A stretch of 64,000 nt of DNA from Shewanella livingstonensis (GTDB lineage Bacteria; Pseudomonadota; Gammaproteobacteria; Enterobacterales; Shewanellaceae). Each line of letters starts with the position of its first letter. Position 1 is the stretch's first letter. The stretch covers positions 3,854,001 to 3,918,000 of the forward strand of contig NZ_CP034015.1 of assembly GCF_003855395.1 (NCBI RefSeq), written 5' to 3'. A program made the position numbers and the translations under genes. Below the pieces are notes generated by a model, which saw only the letters and a program-made list of their open reading frames with translations, did not search any database and had not been told where the DNA came from. This document shows, one piece after another, positions 1 through 10,960 of the stretch.

Positions 1-84
1 CAACGCTTGGTTGACCATAAGAACTACATAAAAGCAAACGGTGTAGACCCAGAAGAGATCGAAAACTGGGTATGGACTCGCTAA
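1..84 (+). CDS. C-terminal end of a probable phosphoketolase (partial)
   Basis: Only the last 27 codons are present; the gene enters from the left edge and ends in TAA. The visible tail, with an HKNYI segment and a final E-x-x-E-I-x-N-W-x-W pattern, resembles the C-terminus of xylulose-5-phosphate/fructose-6-phosphate phosphoketolases, which usually end in a PEI-x-x-W-x-W motif. That enzyme cleaves xylulose 5-phosphate to acetyl phosphate and glyceraldehyde 3-phosphate, which would fit the transaldolase and glucose-6-phosphate isomerase genes nearby. The identification is from a short tail, so it is tentative. A strong hairpin terminator follows. Confidence 0.5.
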   Translation, partial: QRLVDHKNYIKANGVDPEEIENWVWTR

Positions 85-109
85 GCGCTATCTAGACCTA
101 GACTGAAAC

Positions 110-140
110 AAAATACGTCCTCATTAGGACGTATTTTTTT
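110..140 (+). terminator. Rho-independent terminator
   Basis: An 11-bp inverted repeat (AAAATACGTCC / GGACGTATTTT) with a 6-nt loop ends in a run of T. It closes the gene entering from the left edge. The roughly 330 bases between it and the next gene are very AT-rich and show no further gene. Confidence 0.85.
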
Positions 141-473
141 TAAAAATCCACAAAAAAACTTAACCTATGATAATATTTAACTAACTCATTAAGAATATTA
201 AGGTTATTTAAAAAATAAATTACATCATTTACGTCTATAAACAATTAACATTAGCCGCTGTTTTTATTCACATTTCCAATAGTAAACAAGTCTAACCATG
301 ACGTATTTGTATTTACCATTATAAAAAATTAATCTTTTTTACTATGGAAAAACATCTAATTACCCCTCATAATTGCGCCGCTGGCTAAAACACAAAGAAA
401 CACCACATTAAGCGTCAGTAGTGCATGACAATAACAACTCCGTTACATGCATATTTGGTGGAGTAAAATAACA

Positions 474-1601
474 ATGGATGTATATATGATGAAGAACACA
501 TTAAAAGTAGTATTACTCACCTCTATGTTGCCTTTTGCTGCGTCAGCTGCACAAGAACTAACGCCTTGGTATGTTGGTGGTGGTTTAGGCGTAAACAACT
601 ATGAACAGAATTGTGACCAACCAGGCACTAAAATGTGTGGTGAAGATGACCCATATGCTTGGGATGTATTTGGTGGTTACTTATTTAATGAATACATTGG
701 TATTGAATTAGGATACCGTGATCTAGGCCGTGCTGAATGGACTGATACTAACGACAGAATGTACGATGTTGGTGCTAGCGGTGTTAGTTTAGGTGTTGTC
801 GGGTTTTACCCTCTAGCGAACAAGTGGAGCCTATCATCAGAAGTTGGTACTTTTAGCTACCTTCTAGAGAACCAGCAGCCAATTAATGGCCAAAAGTTAA
901 GTGATTCAGGCGTTGCATTATTTGCTGGTGCTGGTGTTGGTTATAACTTTACCGACAACCTAAAGCTACAAGCAAAATACCGTCGTTATGAAAATTTAGA
1001 TGCTGACGTATTAAATAATTTGAAAATGGAAAGTAACTATTGGGGTCTTGAACTCAGTTACCGCTTTGGCACTAGAGTAGCAGCACCAGTAGCTGCATCA
1101 GTAGCACCTGTTATTGCCGCCATGCCTGGTGATGATGACAAAGATGGTGTTACTAATAACATCGACAAATGTCCAAACACTCCATTAACTCACAAAGTTG
1201 ATGCGACTGGTTGTAGTGTTTATGAATTCATCACAACAAAGCATGATTTAGGTGGCATTTTATTTGCTAACGATTCTGCAGTTATCCGTGATGGTTCATT
1301 TGCTGATTTAGAAAAATTAACTGATTTCTTGAATAAGTATCCACAGCATACTGTATCAGTTCAAGGCCATGCGTCTAACGTAGGTAAAGCAGAATACAAC
1401 ATGAAGCTTTCTGAGCGTCGTGCTGTGTCTGTTGCAAATGCATTAAACACAAAATATGGTATTAGTTCTAGCCGTATCACTTCTGTTGGTTATGGTGTAA
1501 CTAAACCTGCTATGCAAGGTAACTCAGCTGAAGCTAACCGTGTAAACCGTCGTATCGAAGCTATCGTGACGGGTACCGAAAAGCGCGTAGTATTACGTTA
1601 A
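474..1601 (+). CDS. ompA: OmpA-family outer membrane porin
   Basis: Outer-membrane protein anchoring the envelope to peptidoglycan. The start at 474 is chosen because a GGAG lies 10 nt upstream; an in-frame ATG at 447 lacks one and ATGs at 486/489 are alternatives. The N-terminus has a signal peptide (K followed by a hydrophobic run ending in AASA). A membrane beta-barrel of about 180 residues with many alternating aromatic residues follows, then an Ala/Pro/Val linker, a calcium-binding thrombospondin-type segment (DDDKDGVTNNIDKCPNTP) and a C-terminal OmpA domain with the peptidoglycan-binding pattern around GHASNVGKAEYN and LSERRA. It is monocistronic, with a terminator at 1627. Confidence 0.9.
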   Translation: MDVYMMKNTLKVVLLTSMLPFAASAAQELTPWYVGGGLGVNNYEQNCDQPGTKMCGEDDPYAWDVFGGYLFNEYIGIELGYRDLGRAEWTDTNDRMYDVGASGVSLGVVGFYPLANKWSLSSEVGTFSYLLENQQPINGQKLSDSGVALFAGAGVGYNFTDNLKLQAKYRRYENLDADVLNNLKMESNYWGLELSYRFGTRVAAPVAASVAPVIAAMPGDDDKDGVTNNIDKCPNTPLTHKVDATGCSVYEFITTKHDLGGILFANDSAVIRDGSFADLEKLTDFLNKYPQHTVSVQGHASNVGKAEYNMKLSERRAVSVANALNTKYGISSSRITSVGYGVTKPAMQGNSAEANRVNRRIEAIVTGTEKRVVLR

Positions 1602-1626
1602 TTGTAATATTGATATGCTAAACTTT

Positions 1627-1653
1627 AAAAGTCGCTGCTTGCAGCGACTTTTT
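1627..1653 (+). terminator. Rho-independent terminator of ompA
   Basis: Perfect 8-bp stem GTCGCTGC / GCAGCGAC with a TT loop, flanked by AAAA and TTTTTT, 30 nt after the ompA stop codon. The flanking A and T runs extend the stem. Confidence 0.9.
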
Positions 1654-1897
1654 TATTTTAAGAACAACATAAAAATCTGTACAACCACTGCCACCACTGA
1701 TGTTGCGGGAATAGAATTGAAAGTATGTATCATACAAACAGACCTATTCTGTCTCTTTAGCAACAATAATTGCATTAAATAAGCGAAAATAACGGAAAAT
1801 TTCGTAATTTTTTTACAAATAAAGTTGGAATAATCCCTAAAATCGCTTCTAATAAAGGCATTGATCTATATTCATTGCTTATCGAGAGGAAATTTAC

Positions 1898-2851
1898 ATG
1901 GCCAACACACTCGCGCAACTCAAGTCCTTCACTACTATCGTTGCTGATACCGGCGACATAGAGGCAATTAAACGTTACCAGCCTGAAGATGCAACAACTA
2001 ACCCATCACTCATTTTAAAAGCCTCTCAGATCCCTGAATATGCTTTCCTTATCGACAATGCGATTGAATGGGCTAAAACTCAAAGCCAAAGTCTTGAACA
2101 ACAAATTGAAGACGCAGGTGATAAACTTGCAGTGAATATTGGCATAGAAATTTTAAAGTTAGTGCCAGGTCGGATCTCAACTGAAGTCGACGCACGTTTA
2201 TCATTTGACAAGCAACGCTCAATCGACAAAGCCCACAAGCTAATCAAATTATATAAAGATGCTGGAATTGATAAATCACGTATTTTGATCAAATTAGCTT
2301 CTACTTGGGAAGGTATTTGCGCAGCAAAAGAACTTGAACAAGAAGGCATCAACTGTAATCTAACTTTGCTATTTAGCTTTGCTCAAGCAAGAGCCTGTGC
2401 AGAAGCTGGCGTATACCTTATTTCGCCTTTTGTGGGTCGCATCTTAGATTGGTATAAAAAAGACACAGGTCAAGATTACACTGCAGAAACCGATCCTGGT
2501 GTTGTCTCTGTTACTGAGATTTACAACTACTACAAGCAGAACGGTTATAACACCGTTGTTATGGGTGCAAGTTTCAGAAATATCGGTGAAATTATTGAAC
2601 TAGCAGGTTGTGACCGTTTAACGATTGGGCCAGCATTACTAGAAGAATTAGCCAATACTGATGTAGAAATTATCCAGAAATTGGTTGCAACGCCAGCAAC
2701 ACAGTCTGCTCCAGCTGCGTTAACTGAAGAACAATTCCGCTGGGCATTTAACGAAGACCCAATGGCAGTTGATAAGTTAGCAGAAGGTATTCGTAATTTT
2801 GCCATCGATCAAGGCAAACTAGAAGTTATGCTAAAAACAAAATTAAGCTAG
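1898..2851 (+). CDS. tal: Transaldolase (class I, TalB type)
   Basis: Non-oxidative pentose phosphate enzyme that moves a dihydroxyacetone unit from sedoheptulose 7-phosphate to glyceraldehyde 3-phosphate; cytoplasmic. At 317 residues it matches the family length. The Schiff-base lysine sits in the KLASTWEG motif at K132, and the acid/base residues D17 and E96 fall at the same positions as in E. coli TalB. The N-terminal TTNPSL motif is present. A GAGAGG ribosome binding site precedes the ATG. The pgi gene begins immediately after, so the two form a sugar-phosphate operon. Confidence 0.97.
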   Translation: MANTLAQLKSFTTIVADTGDIEAIKRYQPEDATTNPSLILKASQIPEYAFLIDNAIEWAKTQSQSLEQQIEDAGDKLAVNIGIEILKLVPGRISTEVDARLSFDKQRSIDKAHKLIKLYKDAGIDKSRILIKLASTWEGICAAKELEQEGINCNLTLLFSFAQARACAEAGVYLISPFVGRILDWYKKDTGQDYTAETDPGVVSVTEIYNYYKQNGYNTVVMGASFRNIGEIIELAGCDRLTIGPALLEELANTDVEIIQKLVATPATQSAPAALTEEQFRWAFNEDPMAVDKLAEGIRNFAIDQGKLEVMLKTKLS

Positions 2852-2866
2852 TTGGAGGCTTTACTC

Positions 2867-4504
2867 GTGACTACACTGACACAAAGCACGACTTGGAAGG
2901 CGCTACAAACCCATTCAAGTCAACTACCTCACATGCGCGAATTATTTGCCCAAAACCCACAACGTTTTGAGCAAATGAGCGTTGCGGCTTGTGGTCTGTT
3001 TTTAGATTACTCTAAAAACCGTGTGAACGATGAAACACTTAAGCTGCTATTCTCTCTGGCTAAAGAAGCAAAACTGAGTGACAAAATTACTGCAATGTTT
3101 AATGGTGATGTGATTAACAACACCGAACAGCGCTCAGTATTGCACACTGCATTACGCAGTAAAGCAACTCAAACGATTATTGCTGAAGGAGCTAATATCG
3201 TTCCTGAAGTGCAACAAACATTAGCTAAAATGGCTAAGTTTGTTGGCTCTGTGCAATCAGGCGAGTGGAAAGGATATACCGGTAAAGCGATTACTGATAT
3301 CGTCAGTATTGGCATTGGCGGTTCATTTCTTGGACCTAAAATTGTTTCACAAGCGCTTAGACCATATTGGCAAGAAGGACTTAATTGCCATTTTGTGGCT
3401 AATGTTGATGCGACATCTATTTGTGAAAAATTAAAAAATCTCAATGCTGAAACCACATTATTTGTAATGTCGTCTAAATCATTCGGTACCCAAGAAACAC
3501 TAACTAATACCCTTAGTGCCAAAGATTGGTTTTTAGCCCAAGGTGCAAGCCAACAAGATGTCGCTAAGCACTTTGTTGCGGTGACATCTAATGTGACAAA
3601 AGCGACAGAGTTTGGTATGGATGCTAGCAACATATTCCCAATGTGGGATTGGGTTGGCGGTCGTTACTCATTATGGTCAGCTATTGGTTTGCCTATTGCC
3701 CTACTTATCGGTATGGATAATTTTAATGCCTTGCTAGATGGCGCGCATCAGATGGATGAGCATTTTTCTGATACGCCTATTGAACAAAATATGCCCGTGA
3801 TTATGGCAATGTTATCGGTACTGTATGGCAACTTTCATGGCGCTCAAGCACACGTCATTTTGACCTATGATCATTATTTACGCGGCTTACCCGCTTATTT
3901 CCAGCAATTAGATATGGAAAGTAATGGTAAATCAGTAACTCTAGACGGTACTGACGTTGATTACAGCACTGGTCCTGTTATTTGGGGAGGTGAAGGTACT
4001 AACGGTCAACATGCTTATCATCAATTATTGCATCAAGGAACTGCACTCGTTCCTGCTGACTTTATCATGCCACTGCAAAGTCATAATCCGTTGGGTGAAC
4101 ATCATGACCAACTTGCATCAAACTGCTTTGGACAAACTCAAGCATTAATGCAAGGTCGAACTTATGATGAAGCTCTAGCGGAACTGAGCAATAGTTCATT
4201 GGACGCAGCTCAAATACCGCTTATAGCCAAACATAAGGTTATGTCTGGTAATAAACCGAGCAATACCTTATTAATGGACAAACTGACTCCTACGACATTA
4301 GGTGCATTAATTGCATTGTATGAGCACAAAACGTTTGTTCAAGGTGCAATATGGCAAATTAACTCATTTGACCAATGGGGCGTTGAGTTAGGGAAACAGC
4401 TAGGTAATGACGTATTAGAGCGTATTGGAGCTAAAGAAGAGGCGACTCAATTAGACTCATCAAGTAATGCGTTAATTAATCTATATCGTCAGGGACAGCT
4501 TTAA
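2867..4504 (+). CDS. pgi: Glucose-6-phosphate isomerase
   Basis: Interconverts glucose 6-phosphate and fructose 6-phosphate. I chose the GTG at 2867 (545 residues, the usual length) because TTGGAGG lies 8 nt upstream; an in-frame TTG at 2852 would overlap that ribosome binding site. Both family signatures are visible: [16 protein letters not shown] near residue 265 and the [12 protein letters not shown] segment near the C-terminus, plus the ESNGKSV substrate loop. It follows tal by 15 nt, indicating cotranscription and probably translational coupling. A strong terminator closes the operon. Confidence 0.97.
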   Translation: MTTLTQSTTWKALQTHSSQLPHMRELFAQNPQRFEQMSVAACGLFLDYSKNRVNDETLKLLFSLAKEAKLSDKITAMFNGDVINNTEQRSVLHTALRSKATQTIIAEGANIVPEVQQTLAKMAKFVGSVQSGEWKGYTGKAITDIVSIGIGGSFLGPKIVSQALRPYWQEGLNCHFVANVDATSICEKLKNLNAETTLFVMSSKSFGTQETLTNTLSAKDWFLAQGASQQDVAKHFVAVTSNVTKATEFGMDASNIFPMWDWVGGRYSLWSAIGLPIALLIGMDNFNALLDGAHQMDEHFSDTPIEQNMPVIMAMLSVLYGNFHGAQAHVILTYDHYLRGLPAYFQQLDMESNGKSVTLDGTDVDYSTGPVIWGGEGTNGQHAYHQLLHQGTALVPADFIMPLQSHNPLGEHHDQLASNCFGQTQALMQGRTYDEALAELSNSSLDAAQIPLIAKHKVMSGNKPSNTLLMDKLTPTTLGALIALYEHKTFVQGAIWQINSFDQWGVELGKQLGNDVLERIGAKEEATQLDSSSNALINLYRQGQL

Positions 4505-4542
4505 TACCTAACGTACTTAAGCTAATAAAACCTTGTTTATAA

Positions 4543-4576
4543 AAAAACACCTTCAATATTGTTGAAGGTGTTTTTT
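4543..4576 (+). terminator. Rho-independent terminator of tal-pgi
   Basis: Inverted repeat AACACCTTCAA / TTGAAGGTGTT with a 5-nt loop and a T run, 38 nt after the pgi stop. The preceding A run pairs with the T run, so it may also act on the opposite strand. Confidence 0.9.
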
Positions 4577-4748
4577 ATTTACAAAATATTGAAAATATTG
4601 AATAACATCGCTAAACGCTAACTAAAACATCGATATAGCCCATTAAACTGTAACCAACTAGTAACATCAATGAAACACTAGTGTTGCACCCTGTAGTTGA
4701 AATATGATACTTATTTGCAGAGACATCATAATAACAAGGGAGGTTACC

Positions 4749-4934
4749 ATGGATCGATTAGACTATGGTGGTGCGCTAGACGAAGTTGTTGAAAGACCCA
4801 GCCGCTCAAAAAGCTCGTCAAAAAAACGCAAATGGCGTGAAATTGAAGCCATTAAGGATAAGCAGCGTTTACTCAAGGAATTGCAAGATATTGATGATTC
4901 ATTCGATTTTGATGTTAATACATTAGTACTTTAA
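4749..4934 (+). CDS. DUF3545-family small basic protein
   Basis: A 61-residue cytoplasmic protein of unknown function. The start at 4749 is set by an AGGGAGG box 5 nt upstream; the open frame extends 15 codons further without a better site. The body reads as a short acidic/aromatic N-terminus (MDRLDYGG), a Ser/Lys-rich linker, and a charged helix (WREIEAIKDKQRLLKELQDID), the pattern I associate with the DUF3545 family of Shewanella, Vibrio and relatives. It is monocistronic with its own terminator. No function can be read from the sequence; the charged helix could mediate binding to a nucleic acid or a partner. Confidence 0.8.
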   Translation: MDRLDYGGALDEVVERPSRSKSSSKKRKWREIEAIKDKQRLLKELQDIDDSFDFDVNTLVL

Positions 4935-4968
4935 TTAGATTACATATCACTTAACTGTAAAATCGATT

Positions 4969-4995
4969 AAAAGAGCGCATGTTGCGCTCTTTTTG
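4969..4995 (+). terminator. Rho-independent terminator
   Basis: Perfect 10-bp stem AAAGAGCGCA / TGCGCTCTTT with a 3-nt loop and a following T run, 35 nt after the DUF3545 gene. Confidence 0.9.
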
Positions 4996-5061
4996 TTTGC
5001 CAAGATTTATAGCTTGCCTATGCAATGCATATCATAGCCCTCTAGCCCAAGGGCAATAACA

Positions 5062-5604
5062 TCATTTGTTATCAGCCTGCTCAATATAGGCACGTAAATC
5101 TTCAAAAATAGTTTTATCATTATCATTAAATAATGGATCTTCGATTAACCGTTTTTGACATAATACGGTAACCTTCTGCCAATCGTTATCATCTAAGGTT
5201 TTAACGAATTTTGGAAATACTTCTCGCTCTTCATATTGCATATGCAATTGTTGTAGTTCAATATATTCTTTTAGATCGTTAATGAGCTTGTCGCGCGAGA
5301 TAACCACATCCGAAAGAATCATATTCAAGCTATAAACTAAAGCGCCTGATGCTTCAGCTAAACGATGATGTTCATTATACAATTGGCCACAATTTGCTTG
5401 ACCCATTTTATTACTGTAATAATCGAAAATAATATCTTCTAAAGGGTGATGGCTGTGTTCAGCATAACTCTGCATGTACTCAACAATATCTCTAACCAGA
5501 TTAAAATTTACGCCTTGACCATCTGCCAATCGAGTCAATTTATTGGAAAGAATATTCAGCAAAATAGCAATATGCTTATGGTCGTGCATTAAACGTTGCA
5601 ACAT
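5062..5604 (-). CDS. Hemerythrin-domain protein
   Basis: A 180-residue helical HHE cation-binding protein, probably a non-heme di-iron protein. Candidate ligands are well spaced: H7/H9/H11 in the first helix, H50/H52/H53 with E57, H79/H80 in an EHHRL motif, and H121 with E125/E126. This resembles the group whose members are implicated in oxygen or nitric oxide sensing and iron-sulfur repair (YtfE/RIC being the best known); it has no N-terminal ScdA-type extension. Its exact role cannot be assigned. It stands alone, oriented with the thr operon, and is separated from thrC by that operon's terminator. Confidence 0.85.
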   Translation of the reverse strand: MLQRLMHDHKHIAILLNILSNKLTRLADGQGVNFNLVRDIVEYMQSYAEHSHHPLEDIIFDYYSNKMGQANCGQLYNEHHRLAEASGALVYSLNMILSDVVISRDKLINDLKEYIELQQLHMQYEEREVFPKFVKTLDDNDWQKVTVLCQKRLIEDPLFNDNDKTIFEDLRAYIEQADNK

Positions 5605-5726
5605 AGTCTTCTCCCGTCATTCATTTACTAAATATCAATGTCTAAATAATAGCCAACAATGCACTATTTACTAATTTACACTGGTATAAACCTTTCGAGG
5701 TATGACCAAGATCATAATATTGGAAT

Positions 5727-5763
5727 ATAAAAAAACCTTATATCGATTGTATCGGCATAAGGT
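5727..5763 (-). terminator. Rho-independent terminator of the thr operon
   Basis: Read on the minus strand: ACCTTAT / ATAAGGT with an inner CGAT/ATCG stem, then seven T, starting about 24 nt after the thrC stop codon. Confidence 0.85.
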
Positions 5764-5786
5764 GTTAGATATTTGAATAGAATAGA

Positions 5787-7070
5787 CTATTTTAATACTG
5801 CAAACATATGTGCTTTAAGTAGTTCAAAATCAGCGGGTAACTGCGCCGACAGGATTTCTTTTTGAGCAACAGCTGCTAACTCAGGAGGTAACGGCAAATT
5901 AATTGATAACTCGCGGTCAACCACATCTTTAAACTTAGCAGGATGAGCTGTACCAAGAAAAATACCAGTTTCGTTACTACTGAGGCCTAAGGTTAATGCA
6001 TGGGCTGCAATGGCCGCATGTGGCTCAGATTGATAGCCAGCATGATATAACTGAACCAATGCGCCGGCGGTATCAACCTCAGAAAGTGTAACACCAGTGA
6101 TTAATGATAACGGCCAGTCCATTTGTGTGCATATAGCTTCAACACGAGGCCAGTTGCTGGGTTCAGATACATCCATGGCATTTGACATGGTCGCCACGGT
6201 TTTATGCGGTTGCCAGTCACCATTCTCAAGATAACGCGGTACTGTGTCATTACTGTTAGTGGCAGCAATAAAGCGTTTAATGGGTAACCCCATAGCTTTA
6301 GCAAATAAGCCCGCTGTTAAATTACCAAAGTTGCCACTAGGTACCGATAACACAATATCATTATTTCCAGCTCGCTTTGCTTGCGCTACTGCTTCGAAGT
6401 AATAACAAATCTGTGCTAACAAACGGCTGATATTAATTGAGTTAGCAGAGTTTAAGGCTAAACCCTCGCGAATATCACTGTCATCAAAGGCTTGTTTAAC
6501 GAGATGCTGACAAGCATCAAAATCAGAGGTTACCGCCACAGTATGAATATTTTTACCTAAGGTGGTAAACATTTTTTCTTGTAGCTCGCTGATTTTACCT
6601 TTGGGGTATAACACCATCACATTGACGTTATCTAAACCATAAAATGCATCAGCTACTGCAGCACCAGTATCACCAGATGTAGCGGTTAAAATGGTCAGTT
6701 TCTTGTTGCCGGCAAGCAAACCGATGCATTGCGCCATAAACCGTGCGCCAAAATCTTTAAATGCTAAGGTCGGGCCGTGAAAAAGCTCTAAACAGGCACG
6801 TTTATCGTCAATCTTTACCAGCGGCACATCAAAGGTAAACGCCTGGTCAACCAGATTATCGACACTGTCCTGGCCTAATTCATCAGCTAACCACGCGCCT
6901 AATACTTTTTTACTGCGCTCAGCAAAAGGTAAGGCCAATAATGCATCCATATCGGCTAATACTGGAATTGATTTCGGGAAAAACAACCCTCTATCCTTGC
7001 CTAAACCTAGCTGCACTGCCTGGCTAAAACTCACTACCTGCGATGGGTGTTTTAAGTTATATAATTCCAT
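5787..7070 (-). CDS. thrC: Threonine synthase
   Basis: Last step of threonine synthesis: O-phospho-L-homoserine to L-threonine, PLP-dependent, cytoplasmic. The protein has 427 residues, as in E. coli. The PLP lysine lies in the HGPTLAFKDFG motif near residue 107, and TATSGDTGAA and SGNFGN phosphate/PLP-binding loops are visible. It is the last gene of thrABC, 44 nt after thrB, and is closed by the terminator at 5727. Confidence 0.97.
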   Translation of the reverse strand: MELYNLKHPSQVVSFSQAVQLGLGKDRGLFFPKSIPVLADMDALLALPFAERSKKVLGAWLADELGQDSVDNLVDQAFTFDVPLVKIDDKRACLELFHGPTLAFKDFGARFMAQCIGLLAGNKKLTILTATSGDTGAAVADAFYGLDNVNVMVLYPKGKISELQEKMFTTLGKNIHTVAVTSDFDACQHLVKQAFDDSDIREGLALNSANSINISRLLAQICYYFEAVAQAKRAGNNDIVLSVPSGNFGNLTAGLFAKAMGLPIKRFIAATNSNDTVPRYLENGDWQPHKTVATMSNAMDVSEPSNWPRVEAICTQMDWPLSLITGVTLSEVDTAGALVQLYHAGYQSEPHAAIAAHALTLGLSSNETGIFLGTAHPAKFKDVVDRELSINLPLPPELAAVAQKEILSAQLPADFELLKAHMFAVLK

Positions 7071-7114
7071 TACGACTGCCTTTAAATTTCAAAAAATATT
7101 ACGAAAAGTAAACA

Positions 7115-8074
7115 TTACACGCAGCGCGTGCCTAGTTGATCTAATTTACAGATATGAGCAAAGCCACCTTGCTCCGAAATATAATGCTCCATTAACCAAA
7201 CCTTAGCTTTTTCTGCAGTGGCTAAATCGTCTGTCACGCTAAACAGTGTTGGGCCACTGCCAGAAATACCTGTTGTGAGCATGCCCAATGCTGTTAATGC
7301 TGCACGAGCATCGGTGTAACCAGGAATGGCTGATGCACGATATGGTTCAGCTAATACATCTTTTAGCATTTCAATCGCTAATACTGCATCTTGCTGATAA
7401 CTTGCGTGAACAAAAGCACTTAAGTAACGACCAAAGTCAATCGCGACCGACTTATCATATTTTTCAGGTAATAATGCACGCATTTGGGCGGTAGATAATG
7501 AAATACCGGGGTAAGCGACTACCCAGTACCAATTATCAAAACTCGGAATAGCGGCGCAGGCTTTATGACTAGAATTAAGCATTAGCTGCATCCCCCCTAA
7601 ATAACAAGGCGCTACATTGTCATAATGCACACTACCCGATATTTTCCCTTCAAATTCGCCCATCAGTCCTAACAAGGTTTGCTGGTCAAATGGTTGCTCA
7701 AAGTGTTCATTTAACGCATATAATGCAGCCACAACAGAACTGGCGCTAGAGCCTAAACCACTGCCTACAGGAAGATTCTTTTCTAAACAAATGGTCACTC
7801 CATCTTGTCTGTGCAATTTTGCTAAAAAAAACGCCGCACATTGATAGACGATATTATCTTTACCATCTGCTGGTAACTTATGCGCCCACTCACCTGTTTG
7901 GCTATAATCAATGCCGCTAGAAGCAGTGCTAATGGTCACTCTATCACCCAGCAATGAGCCATCGATTGGCGCTAATGCGGCGCCCAATAAGTCAAAGCCA
8001 ACACCCACATTGCCCATTGATGCTGGCGCATAAACCGTAAGAGTGCCTTGGCTTACCTTTAGCATTTGCTTCAT
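7115..8074 (-). CDS. thrB: Homoserine kinase
   Basis: ATP-dependent phosphorylation of homoserine. It belongs to the GHMP kinase superfamily: the ATP loop [13 protein letters not shown] lies near residue 105, and a C-terminal [10 protein letters not shown] motif is present. At 319 residues it is slightly longer than E. coli ThrB (310). The ATG overlaps the thrA stop codon as ATGA, a classic sign of translational coupling, which also fixes the start. Confidence 0.97.
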   Translation of the reverse strand: MKQMLKVSQGTLTVYAPASMGNVGVGFDLLGAALAPIDGSLLGDRVTISTASSGIDYSQTGEWAHKLPADGKDNIVYQCAAFFLAKLHRQDGVTICLEKNLPVGSGLGSSASSVVAALYALNEHFEQPFDQQTLLGLMGEFEGKISGSVHYDNVAPCYLGGMQLMLNSSHKACAAIPSFDNWYWVVAYPGISLSTAQMRALLPEKYDKSVAIDFGRYLSAFVHASYQQDAVLAIEMLKDVLAEPYRASAIPGYTDARAALTALGMLTTGISGSGPTLFSVTDDLATAEKAKVWLMEHYISEQGGFAHICKLDQLGTRCV

Positions 8075-10536
8075 AACCCAACCTCACGAGTCCAGTTTAG
8101 GGTTCTTAGGACATCGGCAAAGGCCCCTGCTGCAGTAACATCGGTACCGGCACCATAGCCTCTTAATACAAAAGGGATCGGCTGATAATAGCGGCTATAA
8201 AATGCTAAGGCATTCTCGCCACCTTTTACACTATAAAGCGGGTCGGTCGCATCCACTTCAATAATTCTGACATGGCATTGCCCTTCTTCAATTTGACCAA
8301 CATAACGCAATACTTTGCCTTCAACTTTCGCCGCTGCAACTCGAGCAGATATTTTGGCATCTAGTAGAGGTAGATTAGTCATAAATTGATTTACATCACC
8401 GGAGTCATCAAAATCGATAGGTAATACTGACTCAATATTAATATCATCAAGCTCTAAAGGCAGACCGACTTCACGGGCTAAAATTAACACCTTGCGCGCT
8501 ACATCCATACCACTAAGATCATCACGAGGATCGGGTTCAGTAAAACACTTATCACGGGCAATTGAAGTCGCCTGAGAAAGGCTCATACCTTCATCCAACA
8601 TACCAAAAATATACGATAACGACCCAGATAAAATGCCATTAAATTTATGTAACTTATCACCGGCATACATGAGTTTTTTCAAGTTATCGATAACCGGTAA
8701 ACCAGCGCCTACTGTAGTTTCATACAAAAATTGACGACGCTGAGTTAATGCTGTTTTACGCAAGGCTTGGTAGTAGGCATAATCACGAGTATTGGACTTT
8801 TTGTTGGGTGTCACTACATGGAAACCGGCGTTCATCACATCGAGATAGCGATCTGAGACTAATTCGCTAGAGGTACAATCAACTAGCACAGGATTGAGTA
8901 ATTGTTGCTCTTGGCCCCATTCTAGTAACTTGGCTAAATCATACGATTGACCTTTCTCGGCTAATAATGACTGCCAATTATTAAGCTCTAGACCTTCACT
9001 GTTTAACAACATTTGGCGCGAATTAGCGATACCACAAACACGGATACTGATGTGCTGTTCTTTTAACATCGCACCTTGTTGTTTAATTTGATCTAATAAA
9101 CCGGCACCAACATTACCACTACCGACTAAAAAAACATCTACATATTGCTGCACATCAAAAAAGGCTTGATGGCACGCGCCAATGGCATGTTTAGTTTTCT
9201 TCTGTTGGATAACAGTAGAAATTGAACGCTCTGATGATCCTTGCGCAATAGCAACAATATTGACACTGGCTTTAGCTAGCGCTGTAAAAAACTTAGCCGC
9301 TACACCCTTATGGGTTTTCATGCCATCGCCGATCAAAGACACAATCGAAAGATCATGACGTAACTCTATCGGTTCAAGTAATTCACTCTTAATTTCTAGC
9401 TCAAACTCCTGTTCTAATGCCCATTTCGCTTTATTGGCATCTGAAGTTGCTACACAAAAACTGATACTGTATTCAGACGAGCTTTGGGTAATGAGCGATA
9501 CCGAGATACCACTGCGAGAAATAACCGCTAATGTTCGGCTTGCCATACCAACCATGCCTTTCATACCAGGACCTGATACGTTAAACATCGTTTGGTGATC
9601 AAGATTTGAAATTGCTTTAACTTGTAAACCGGTTTTATCATCGTCATTAGACACTAGCGTGCCGGGAGCAGATGGATTAAAACTATTTTTGATGTAGCAA
9701 GGAATATGATACTGAGCAATCGGCGCTATAGTTTTAGGATGCAACACTTTGGCGCCAAAATAAGATAACTCCATCGCTTCTTGGTAGCTTAACTGTGATA
9801 ACAATTTAGCATCAGCAACCACTCGGGGATCGGTGTTATAAACCCCATCAACGTCAGTCCAAATTTCGCAACTTGAGGCATCTAAACATGCTGCCAGTAC
9901 CGCAGCCGAATAATCAGAACCATTGCGACCTAATGTCACTATTTTGCCCTGAGCATCTGCAGCAGTAAAGCCAGGCATAACCCAGACTCGGTATTGTTCA
10001 AGCGGCAATAAGGTAAAGCGAGGCTTACTCACAGCAATATCAACTACCGACTCTAACGGCTGTCCATGAGCTAAAAATAACGCAACGGGATCTAATTGTG
10101 CAGAAGTAATGCCTTTTGCTAGCATTACTTGCTCCATTAATGCTGCAGATAAGCGCTCTCCAGTCACCACTAGCTCAGCACGAACGCTGTCTGGGCATTC
10201 GCCCAATAACTTTATGCCATAAAGCTTATCTTTCCAAACCTGCATTTGCGCAGCTAATTTCTCAACCAGTAATGTATGTTGAGATGCTGTAATAAGTGAT
10301 TTCGCATCAGAAAATAAACCACTAAAGACACCGTTGATATGGTCTAACACTGGCTGATAGTCTTGTTGATTAACAGCGATATCAACCATTTCTAACAGCG
10401 CATTGGTTACTGTTGCAGGAGCAGAAAGTACCGTAGCAACAGATTCTGTCGAAGCAGTATCAGCAATAATGTCTGCCGCCATCGAAAAACGAGACCAGTT
10501 CGCTAGCGATGTTCCACCAAATTTCATTACTTTCAT
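8071..10536 (-). CDS. thrA: Bifunctional aspartokinase I / homoserine dehydrogenase I
   Basis: Catalyses the first and third steps of the aspartate-to-threonine branch. Domains in order: aspartokinase (KFGGTSL at the N-terminus), regulatory ACT repeats around residues 315-455, and an NAD(P)-binding homoserine dehydrogenase beginning at [13 protein letters not shown]. The start at 10536 gives 821 residues (E. coli 820) and has AAGGAG 6 nt upstream; an in-frame ATG seven codons earlier contains that box and is rejected. Expression is controlled by the leader peptide and attenuator upstream; the ACT domains suggest threonine feedback. Confidence 0.97.
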   Translation of the reverse strand: MKVMKFGGTSLANWSRFSMAADIIADTASTESVATVLSAPATVTNALLEMVDIAVNQQDYQPVLDHINGVFSGLFSDAKSLITASQHTLLVEKLAAQMQVWKDKLYGIKLLGECPDSVRAELVVTGERLSAALMEQVMLAKGITSAQLDPVALFLAHGQPLESVVDIAVSKPRFTLLPLEQYRVWVMPGFTAADAQGKIVTLGRNGSDYSAAVLAACLDASSCEIWTDVDGVYNTDPRVVADAKLLSQLSYQEAMELSYFGAKVLHPKTIAPIAQYHIPCYIKNSFNPSAPGTLVSNDDDKTGLQVKAISNLDHQTMFNVSGPGMKGMVGMASRTLAVISRSGISVSLITQSSSEYSISFCVATSDANKAKWALEQEFELEIKSELLEPIELRHDLSIVSLIGDGMKTHKGVAAKFFTALAKASVNIVAIAQGSSERSISTVIQQKKTKHAIGACHQAFFDVQQYVDVFLVGSGNVGAGLLDQIKQQGAMLKEQHISIRVCGIANSRQMLLNSEGLELNNWQSLLAEKGQSYDLAKLLEWGQEQQLLNPVLVDCTSSELVSDRYLDVMNAGFHVVTPNKKSNTRDYAYYQALRKTALTQRRQFLYETTVGAGLPVIDNLKKLMYAGDKLHKFNGILSGSLSYIFGMLDEGMSLSQATSIARDKCFTEPDPRDDLSGMDVARKVLILAREVGLPLELDDINIESVLPIDFDDSGDVNQFMTNLPLLDAKISARVAAAKVEGKVLRYVGQIEEGQCHVRIIEVDATDPLYSVKGGENALAFYSRYYQPIPFVLRGYGAGTDVTAAGAFADVLRTLNWTREVGL

Positions 10537-10599
10537 ATTGCTCTCCTTGCCACTCATATAGTGACAACATTAAATTAAAATCAAATATCAGAATTAAAA

Positions 10600-10640
10600 C
10601 AAAAAAGCCCGCTTCAGTTGTTAGAAGCGGGCTTTTTTTG
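10600..10640 (-). terminator. Transcription attenuator of the thr operon
   Basis: A GC-rich stem (AGCCCGCTTC / GAAGCGGGCT, 8-nt loop) is flanked by A and T runs and lies between the thrL leader ORF and thrA. Its position about 20 nt after the leader stop codon and 64 nt before thrA is that of a classical ribosome-mediated attenuator: stalling at Thr or Ile codons would prevent its formation. Confidence 0.9.
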
Positions 10641-10659
10641 CAAATCTTTTAGGGTGTAA

Positions 10660-10731
10660 TCAGCCCGCCCCCACTATGGTAATAGTGGTGGTTGTAATGG
10701 TAGTAATTACAACAAGCATGAGGGTAAACAT
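10660..10731 (-). CDS. thrL: thr operon leader peptide
   Basis: A 23-residue leader ORF too short for ordinary gene callers. It contains eight threonine and four isoleucine codons, including a run ITTITTTTITI, and ends in GAG like the E. coli ThrL peptide (…TTGNGAG). I prefer the ATG at 10731, which has an AAAGAGA box about 8 nt upstream; an internal ATG at 10719 is in frame but has no such box. Translation of this ORF senses charged tRNA-Thr and tRNA-Ile and controls folding of the attenuator directly downstream. Confidence 0.92.
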   Translation of the reverse strand: MFTLMLVVITTITTTTITIVGAG

Positions 10732-10960
10732 TCGGTGATTCTCTTTGTTATAATAAATGTTAACTGCCGAAATCATTTAATCAGATTAAATAGCTGATCC
10801 ACGTTGGATAACAGAATTGCTTTTTTTACCTAAACTTGTCAACCCCTGCTTACAGTTTATTTATTAGTTATTTTCCAATCTGAGTTGATTTTTTTAATAA
10901 ATTGGTTATAAAAATCAAAAAAATTCTATTAGTAACGTTCATAGTTAACATTTTTCAACA

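Noticed and set aside
447..473. Longer start of the OmpA gene at 447
   Set aside because: It would add nine residues before the signal peptide and has no ribosome binding site; GGAG favours 474.
3169..3633. 154-residue ORF antisense to pgi
   Set aside because: Shadow frame of a well-conserved gene, with no ribosome binding site.
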